A stretch of DNA of 38,761 nucleotides, from contig WIXG01000561.1 of assembly GCA_009869945.1 (NCBI GenBank), forward strand, positions 1 to 38,761, in the 5' to 3' direction. This document shows positions 32,561 through 38,761 of this stretch, in pieces. The notes beneath the pieces were generated by a model that did no database searches, had not been told where the DNA came from, and was given only the letters and a program-made list of their open reading frames with translations. The number at the start of each line of letters is the position of its first letter. Within the stretch, counting starts at the first letter, position 1. The translations under genes were made by a program, and so were the position numbers. Source of the stretch: Mesaphorura yosii. Taxonomy: Eukaryota; Arthropoda; Collembola; Poduromorpha; Tullbergiidae.

Positions 32561-32955
32561 CAATCCTCCCGTCACAGATGCGGGCCTCGCCACGTCCTCA
32601 GGCCCAGCTGCATGGCGGTTTCGAAAATGTTCCCCCAACTCTTTCGGTGTGACGAACCGCTCTCCGCGAACAGCACAAGCGTGTGCCCTTTCGCCCGTGT
32701 GGGTCCTTCTGTGCATGGGCCGTGTCGCCCTCACCCGGAAACTGCTGCTGCAGAGCGGGCAGGAGAACGGTGTCTCGTCCGTGTGGCTTCTCGCACGAAC
32801 CCGAAAGTCAGCAGCGACCTTAAACCGTTTCCGCACCCACGTTCACTGCAGCCGAACTTCCGCTCACCATGTGGATGGTCAAGCGGGAACGGTTCCCGAA
32901 AGCGATCCCGCACTCTGCGCCGGATTGCTAACATGTCAAAGCGGCGCCTGTGCAT
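32560..32955 (-). pseudogene. C2H2 zinc-finger fragment, frameshifted
   Basis: On the minus strand, one frame (from 32955) reads ERKFGCSERGCG, the first half of a TFIIIA-type finger, and continues as KRFKVAADF in the frame ending 32836-side, so there is a frame change near 32830; the first His of that finger is Arg (RVRARSH). One finger is intact (CPLCSSSF...MHRRTH), then TGER and a finger whose second Cys is Arg (CAVRGERF...HFRNRH). Nuclear DNA-binding in origin, now broken. It resembles the fragment at 5.3-5.7 kb. Confidence 0.65.
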
Positions 32956-33911
32956 GCGAGGATTCTGTCAACGTTTGGGACCGGGTGGACTGGAAATACA
33001 AGGCTCAAGCCAGGAGAAAGCGTGATCGTTGGGAATCGAACTGCGTGCGAAATGTAGAATGGGAGCGTAAGCAGGGATCTGGTCAAGGTCAAGACTACGT
33101 GTGCAATTGTAATTAGGATTACAAGCGGTAAAGCAGGCTGTAGCCGGAATGCAAGACCAGTTAGTGCAGTGGAATTGTGTCTCCGGCTCGCAGATTCTGA
33201 AATATTAAATGGCACAAATGTATGAGGTTGTTGACCATGATCTATGGGTTTGTGCGGTGCGGTCTAACAACTATCATAACTTTACTTGGCATCAACTTCA
33301 AGCACGTATTTTTCAGAGTACTGTGACGGCCCGGCAAGGTCTAACACTCGCGAAAGATTGAATCCATGGTCACGATTAACCGTGCCCTGCCACTCGACCG
33401 TGCGCATAGCACTGAGGTGATGGTCATGACCAGAACCAGAAGCAATTGACACACGTTACAAAAAAGGCGAGAGTCCATTGTTTAAATGATGGACGCAGAC
33501 AAAAATGTCAGTTATCAAATCACGTTGAGTGAATTAAGAAATGTGTCCTGACGTTAGACGCTGAGACGCTTGCTTTCATGTGCCGTGAGACATGCTGGGA
33601 ATGAGGTGCATTGTAGTTCAGTGTTACGTAGGCCGCTAAGCACTAAACCCGGGATTGATGCACGATTAGAGTTCATGCCCACGGCCACGCCTCGGCGATG
33701 AAAGTTCAAAAACAGGAACGCAATGCAAATTTGTGTGTATATACTAAATAACACGCAGAGTAAGAGCCGGACTGAAAGTTGATTGCATTAGAACTACTGA
33801 ACTTCTACTGTGCTGTGCTCTTCCAGGACACTTGTCTCGTCGAGTCTTTTGAAATCAGCTTGTATTTTGTGCTCAATGGAATGTCTAATTCGATATTGTA
33901 AGATGAGATGA
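32956..33911. other. Intergenic, no gene
   Basis: Only short frames without domain features; it separates the zinc-finger relic from the 3' end of the ionotropic receptor. Confidence 0.45.
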
Positions 33912-35972
33912 TCACGTTTGATATGCACGTAATATGTAGTAGTTATGTACCCATTCCATCACAAAAGTCACAAGTCCAGCGGTAAGCATGCACCCACAAA
34001 ATGGAAATACAAGCATGATTTTGGCATCCATCGATAGCGCATGCGGAATATTGTGCCCTGCAGGCTGAAGAAATTTTACGCCCTTCGCAGTCGCCTTCCT
34101 CTGTACCCTCGCATTCATCTGCCGACTCCATTCCACCAGAATCTCCTCCCAGAGCTTCATGAAACCCATCCTCACGGCAGTACCAACTCGTCGACGCATC
34201 TCGTCCTTGAACAGATTGTAAAATAGCGTATACGTTCGAAATGTGTTGGCTGGCAGCGCCATGTTATGGCAATACGCTCGGCGGTTGTGGAGTTGAACGC
34301 TGGCCAGGATTTCGCTTGCGTACAACTCTGAACCGTACACCCAAGTAGCTAGCTTGGGTTTCTTTTCCCAGCTGTAGGGCAGCGCGCCGGGTATTCGCAC
34401 ATATGAACTGTGTGCCATCTCGGGGAAGATATCCTCTCTCCGGTAGTACTCTTCGTAACTCCCAGAGATGGGACTTTCGGTCTCATTCTCACTGCCTCCG
34501 TACACGATCTTGTACCCGTGCTCTAGGAGCTGGCGCAGCGAACCGTACACGTGTGGTGGATTCGGGGCCATGGCGCTGGTTGTTAGGTGGATTTCGTAGA
34601 GCCCTGTTATTGTACAGGCGCACAGGATGAGAGCGAGCATTTGCCGAACATTGGTGGTCCTCCCCTGGCGTGCAATCAGCGCAAATGTTTCAAAGAGCCC
34701 CGCACCAGATTCAAACTGAAGCTTGGCCCTGAACTTTGCTTCCAACCTTTTCTGAACGTGGACGTTTGCAACAAAGATACCAATTGCCAGCAAGCCCGCC
34801 ATTGCAATCCACGAGTACACGGTAAATGGATTGAGCCAATTCAAATTGTCCTGGCTGCGTACTCGATTATAATCGCAATACATGATCCTCAGCGGGTAAG
34901 AGTCGATCATGTAAGGTGTACAGTGCCGGTTGTCACCATGGTACATACCAGATCCGTGTGTGTACACAGAAGCCATGTGCATACTCCTCTCCTGCTCATC
35001 TCGAATGTCGGGTGTGCCGTTCATGCTCAGGACGACGTCCACGACTACTGCCCCAATTGCATCACAAAGCCATTGGCGTGGGTTCCGGCTTGAGCGTGTA
35101 TGAAAGTAATCGAAAGCCGGGCATTTGCTGTTGGCCAACGCGTCAGGTCGCTCCACTTGAACTGGTCGGCCATGAAAATGGCGATTTAGCTGCTGCAAAC
35201 GTTGCACGTATTCGCTTGTTACTTCAGGGACTCGATCTTCTTGGGGCTTGTTTTGCACGGGCTGAACGATGGAAGCTTGGTCGTGTAAACATGCTGGGCA
35301 TATGACATGCAGAGCCACGCTTTCGACATTTTGACGCTCAGGTTCAGCGCGTAGGGTTGCTTTGACAACCTTCTGACTCTGACTGACGCCAAGAATAAAC
35401 ATGTTGAAACTGTTGTAGTAGAATGCAGGGGGCAGCAGTTCCAAAAGACGTGCCGGCGTTTGTACTCCTTCCTCTTCGTCGCAGTAGTCACCGGCGCTCG
35501 GCTCCCTTGCCATGGTAACCATTATGTAAAAGGTAGTTGGCCCCTCGTTCACAGAAATTCGCTGGGCGAGCTTGGCGCCATGCGCACGAGCGGTAGTCCC
35601 ACGTTCACCGTACTTCGGCTCCACGAGTAGGTGAACGTTGCACACGCCCGACTCCCATGGAGTCAAGCTCAGCATGTTTGGGTCAAGCACGCCGAACCGC
35701 ACGCCAATGGCTATAGGCAGGGAGGGTCCACTGCTGAAGTTGTACACCGTCCATGGTTGACCGTACTGAGCCCCGACTACCACCGACTCTGAAGTATCCA
35801 CGGTGAAGAAGTGGACGAGGTGGAATGTGCATTGGTCCAGGTAAGCAAGGCCAAGATCAAGGCCAGTGTCACGAGCAGGCCTTGGCACTCCATGAGCTGG
35901 GTATAAGGAGCAGGGTTTGAACTTGAAGATGGCGAAGAAAAGAAGCAGAGATAGAGTCAGAACCTGCTTCAT
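33912..35972 (-). CDS. Divergent ionotropic receptor (iGluR-related chemoreceptor)
   Basis: A single-exon gene of 686 residues, taking the ATG at 35972 because it opens a signal peptide (MKQVLTLSLLLFFAIF); the frame is open 15 codons further. The long, Cys-containing N-terminal part has no known domain. Membrane segments lie near 385-405 (FTVYSWIAMAGLLAIGIFV), 445-465 (MLALILCACTITGLYEIHL) and 652-675 (MLVFPFCGCMLTAGLVTFVM), the topology of insect-type IRs, with the typical loop LTTSAMAPNPPHVYGSLRQL after the second. The glutamate-binding Arg is not recognisable, as in most divergent IRs. Such receptors detect odours, tastes or humidity in sensory dendrites. Intronless lineages are common in divergent IR expansions. 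No lesions. Confidence 0.85.
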   Translation of the reverse strand: MKQVLTLSLLLFFAIFKFKPCSLYPAHGVPRPARDTGLDLGLAYLDQCTFHLVHFFTVDTSESVVVGAQYGQPWTVYNFSSGPSLPIAIGVRFGVLDPNMLSLTPWESGVCNVHLLVEPKYGERGTTARAHGAKLAQRISVNEGPTTFYIMVTMAREPSAGDYCDEEEGVQTPARLLELLPPAFYYNSFNMFILGVSQSQKVVKATLRAEPERQNVESVALHVICPACLHDQASIVQPVQNKPQEDRVPEVTSEYVQRLQQLNRHFHGRPVQVERPDALANSKCPAFDYFHTRSSRNPRQWLCDAIGAVVVDVVLSMNGTPDIRDEQERSMHMASVYTHGSGMYHGDNRHCTPYMIDSYPLRIMYCDYNRVRSQDNLNWLNPFTVYSWIAMAGLLAIGIFVANVHVQKRLEAKFRAKLQFESGAGLFETFALIARQGRTTNVRQMLALILCACTITGLYEIHLTTSAMAPNPPHVYGSLRQLLEHGYKIVYGGSENETESPISGSYEEYYRREDIFPEMAHSSYVRIPGALPYSWEKKPKLATWVYGSELYASEILASVQLHNRRAYCHNMALPANTFRTYTLFYNLFKDEMRRRVGTAVRMGFMKLWEEILVEWSRQMNARVQRKATAKGVKFLQPAGHNIPHALSMDAKIMLVFPFCGCMLTAGLVTFVMEWVHNYYILRAYQT

Positions 35973-36017
35973 GATGATGGCGTTTATGGACAACAAACGC
36001 CAAATGCCGAAATTCAA

Positions 36018-36565
36018 GGCGAGAGTTCTGTAAAAATGAGTTGGAAATTTTCGCTCTTATCAAAATGATCTCCGTGAACCAAACGAAAATTTTGTTTGTC
36101 TTATCAGATCTTCCCCCTGAAATGTGTGTAATTTAAGTTGTAATAGTTTAGACGAGGCAACGAGCGAAGCTTGCGTGCGGGGAGAGTTCAGACGAAGGCG
36201 AACAACGGAACAATCAAATTCATTTGGCCAATTATGTAAATTCTTAAATTGGAGTACGCAAAACGAAGGTTGAAGTCTTGGATAAGATCAGTTCATGTTA
36301 GTTTTTTATTTCAAGTTTATTGCGAAGATAGGATGTCTGCTTGCGTATAGCATACGTAATTGCTGAGAAAATTTGAAAAATTAATAATGGTAAACCAGCG
36401 GTGTCGTAAAGGCTGTAATAGATCATAATATTGGCACTGTGACATGGAATGGTACATTAAGCAGTATCAGATCTCAGATGTCAAATCTCTTGCATTAGGC
36501 CACAGATGACCATAAAGGTCATAATCAATGACCTAATGTAGATACCCATTTCCGTCTTCGCGGTC
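36018..36565. other. Intergenic, divergent promoter space
   Basis: Lies between the minus-strand receptor and the plus-strand membrane-protein pieces; no motif assigned. Confidence 0.4.
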
Positions 36566-37911
36566 ATGTTTTATGAAGTAGAAAGATTGGTGCTGGTTGG
36601 TAAGGCACTGGCCCAGATCAGAAAGTATGGCTTGTTGCAGTTCCATCTCAGCGTGAAGAGACGCTCTAGGATGGACCTGACCCCGCAAATTTTACAACCG
36701 TACGGCATTCAACCTGGCCGTCCTTCGGGAGCCATCCTAGTGTACCCGGCTTGCCTCTACTGGTCCGTCGTCCTTTGTGAGCGTGGCCTCATCGCAGCCT
36801 CATTCCTCCTATTTGTCATCGTCGTCATCATCTTCATCCCCGTCATCTTGCACTTGTACTGCACACTACTTTCGCAGGCTGGGACCCTTCGCACAACACT
36901 GGACCTGGTGCATTCATGTCTTCGACATGACCGATGGTAAGCGGAAATAAGGACAAGCTTTCCGATTGAAACTAGCCCCTTGCTACCTTTCTCAGAGCCA
37001 GGTGCAAATCCGGTTTTAGAATGGGAGGCTGATCTGAAACGTGGTCGAAATTTTAAAGCGGTCCGTTCGCGGACTGGAGGTTTTCATGAAGTACGTTGCC
37101 GAACCACTCGCGTCCATCGTGTTGCCTATTCTCTACTACAAAAACTTGTCCTCGTGACATGTGAAGTAGGAAAATAGGCAGAGCTCATTCTTGGGGTCAC
37201 CAGGCATATGTCGGGGTGGCTTCAAATGCTCTACGTGGCAGCCCCCCTGGTCCTCTACGTGTACGTCATGCCCGCTATTCTCAGGCTGTTTTGCAATACT
37301 TGTGTCCTCTTCCATTATACCATGTACATTTTTCACGAGAAAATACGGTGAGCCGTTTCTGCATTGCTGGTTGTGCATGCGCCGAATGTAATAACCAAAT
37401 GGTTTGCCAAGTTGCCCCCACTGCTCCCAAAGATACGACCTGGTAGCCGTAGCCAGTCCCTCCCTCCTCAGACACCCTCAAAACGCAATCAAAGTGTACA
37501 GGTGCAAGCTTCTAAAATTTAAAATGCTCTAGGACTTGTCATCCACTTTGTTGGCAACGGTTGACTTGTCCGCCATTGTCCTTTGCTCCGCCCTCATCTA
37601 CTTCACCCCTGTGTTGGAGCGTATGTTGGCCCTCCTCGGTTTAGTGGTCATTTGGGGCTACTTTACACTACTCTTCCACTTTCAGCAGCGTGGATACCTT
37701 CAGCGATAGAATCCTCGATTCGTGGAGGCATGACCAGAACCAGAAAACTGGAGTGGAACGTGAGATCGAACGGAGGGTGTTCCAAACCATGCGATCCATC
37801 GGGATGTACGCGGGAGACATGTACTACTTTGACCAAATGAGTGTTCCAGTTCTCTGGAGCCAAATCATCGACCAGACGATCGCACTCCTCTCCTGTTTCC
37901 CCTTCCAGTGA
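36566..37911 (+). CDS. Multi-pass membrane protein, possible gustatory-type receptor, fragmentary
   Basis: Several exon-like blocks on one strand encode membrane helices: 36566-36936 (ASFLLFVIVVIIFIPVIL, then a TG/GTAAGC donor), about 37060-37160 (EPLASIVLPILYY), 37209-37350 (WLQMLYVAAPLVLYVYVMP, ending near a GGTGAGC donor), 37560-37680 (SAIVLCSALIYFTPVLE, acceptor TTTCAG) and 37682-37911, with RSIGMYAGDMYYFDQ and the stop. The last block resembles the C-terminal end of arthropod chemoreceptors. I could not join all junctions in frame (the TGA at about 36997 and that at 37159 obstruct), so it may be a pseudogene. Function not established. Confidence 0.35.
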
Positions 37912-38427
37912 ATGTTAGGGTGTGAGAAAAGGAAATGAGCCGTAGTCAGCAAAATTTTACTAATTAAGAGATTCAGTCTAAATCCCAAGAATTAATATGA
38001 AGATTTGGTTGTTCATTATTACATCGGATCCAGTTCCGTGTGCTTGTGTCAACTCTCAACTCAACTCGCCGTCGGGTGTCTGTTGGTTGCCGTGAGAGGC
38101 TGCTCTGGGAATGAAATAAAATACAATGTTTTTGCCAAATGCTTGGTGGTTTCGTGGCCTGGGTTTCAGCAGAAGTGGAATTTTCTTTCAAAAAGTTTAC
38201 GACCCCAGCTAGCTCGCATTGGCAATGTTCCTTGAATCATTAAAGACGAACAAAACAGACGTTGGGTTGGGATAGGAAATGTTAACCTGTTTTTGGTTTT
38301 TTTGATTCGATCAATTTTTTGGCAAGGCATCTCAGTTGCTTGTGCAGGCAAATATATATTTTAATTTATTTCAATCTCATAGTCTCAATCAGATATCTAC
38401 TAAAACGTTGTGCTGGTATGGATTAGC
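37912..38427. other. Intergenic, no gene
   Basis: 3' flank of the membrane-protein blocks and of the GH45 gene; no coding feature. Confidence 0.4.
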
Positions 38428-38761
38428 TTATGAGCGAACGCATCCAGAAATAGAAGTGAGTTCAGTTGGGCAAGTGACTTCTTTGTATGTCATTGTTGGA
38501 TTATCAGCATTCTTGAACCAACCGAAGCGCCATTTGCAGCCTGCTTGCAACTGAGTTGGAAGTTGACTGCACTGAGCCTCGGAAGTGACTCCACCATACC
38601 GTGCACCCCATCCGTCTGCAGGAGCGTTCCACTGGGATTGACACCCATTGAAGATGCCAACACCGCCGCCAGGGATCTGAATGTCGAAATGACTGGTTGA
38701 CAGATCAGCACCAGTATTTGTAACCTGAACAATCATCTTCTGTCCGACAACAGTGCTGGAT
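38428..38761 (-). CDS. GH45 endoglucanase, 3' end (partial at window edge)
   Basis: A secreted beta-1,4-endoglucanase. Only the last 110 residues are inside the window; the gene continues past 38761. The frame ends with TAA at 38430-38428. It carries VTNTGADL, then HFDIQIPGGGVGIF, whose Asp is the catalytic acid of GH45 (Asp121-type), followed by NGCQSQW, GWGARYGGV and CKWRFGWFKNADNP, all diagnostic for the family. The first catalytic Asp (N-terminal) is outside. GH45 in springtails is thought to have come from fungi by horizontal transfer. No lesion in the visible part. Confidence 0.92.
   Translation of the reverse strand, partial: SSTVVGQKMIVQVTNTGADLSTSHFDIQIPGGGVGIFNGCQSQWNAPADGWGARYGGVTSEAQCSQLPTQLQAGCKWRFGWFKNADNPTMTYKEVTCPTELTSISGCVRS

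Noticed and set aside
32486..33116. Plus-strand frames of 179 and 155 residues
   Set aside because: Antisense shadow of the minus-strand zinc-finger relic.
34587..35305. Plus-strand frames opposite the ionotropic receptor
   Set aside because: Antisense of a well-supported 686-residue gene; no independent features.

Overview
The window looks like nuclear DNA of an arthropod, most likely a springtail (Collembola). Genes have short introns with GT-AG borders, metazoan AATAAA signals follow several stop codons, and the TTAGG telomere motif of arthropods recurs at interstitial sites. An AA15 lytic polysaccharide monooxygenase at the left edge and a GH45 cellulase at the right edge, together with an ionotropic receptor, Cys-loop receptors and kelch and CRAL-TRIO proteins, fit known springtail gene content. 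The species cannot be fixed from sequence alone.

Layout. 0-5 kb: a complete three-exon AA15 LPMO (+), a kelch fragment (-), a (CCTAA)4 tract and a six-exon secreted cysteine-rich protein (-). 5-11 kb is mostly debris: a broken C2H2 zinc-finger gene, an ORF joining a probable FAD-linked oxidase piece to a Ty3-type integrase with a lost catalytic Asp, a broken beta-trefoil-like secreted gene, a broken protein kinase, and a coiled-coil gene remnant built from 105-nt exons. 11-13.3 kb: a Cys-loop receptor pseudogene (+) facing a glutamate-transporter (SLC1/EAAT) pseudogene (-). 13.5-15.9 kb: a PLP class V aminotransferase / cysteine desulfurase-like gene (+). 16.5-18.5 kb: a decayed gag-pro retroelement (-). 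18.9-19.9 kb: a CRAL-TRIO/SEC14 gene that carries a signal peptide (-). 20.5-22 kb: a 21-bp minisatellite and diffuse repeats. 22.2-24.4 kb: an unidentified ORF and an adenosine-receptor-like GPCR (+). 25.7-26.3 kb: a MULE-type transposase remnant with a SWIM motif. 27.7-29.0 kb: an intact intronless Cys-loop receptor (+), the likely functional paralogue of the 11 kb pseudogene. 29.4-32.0 kb: a decayed ankyrin-repeat gene (+). 32.6-33.0 kb: a second broken zinc-finger gene (-). 33.9-36.0 kb: an intact intronless divergent ionotropic receptor (-). 36.5-37.9 kb: pieces of a multi-pass membrane protein. 38.4 kb to the end: the 3' end of a GH45 cellulase (-).

The genes do not form an operon or a pathway cluster. 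Two themes recur: polysaccharide digestion (AA15 and GH45) and membrane receptors (Cys-loop receptor, GPCR, ionotropic receptor). At least nine loci are broken, so the window is rich in recent pseudogenes. The strongest single observation is that the intact Cys-loop receptor and its pseudogene both carry Leu-Glu-Arg where anion channels have Pro-Ala-Arg at the inner mouth of the pore, a change known to turn this family cation-selective.
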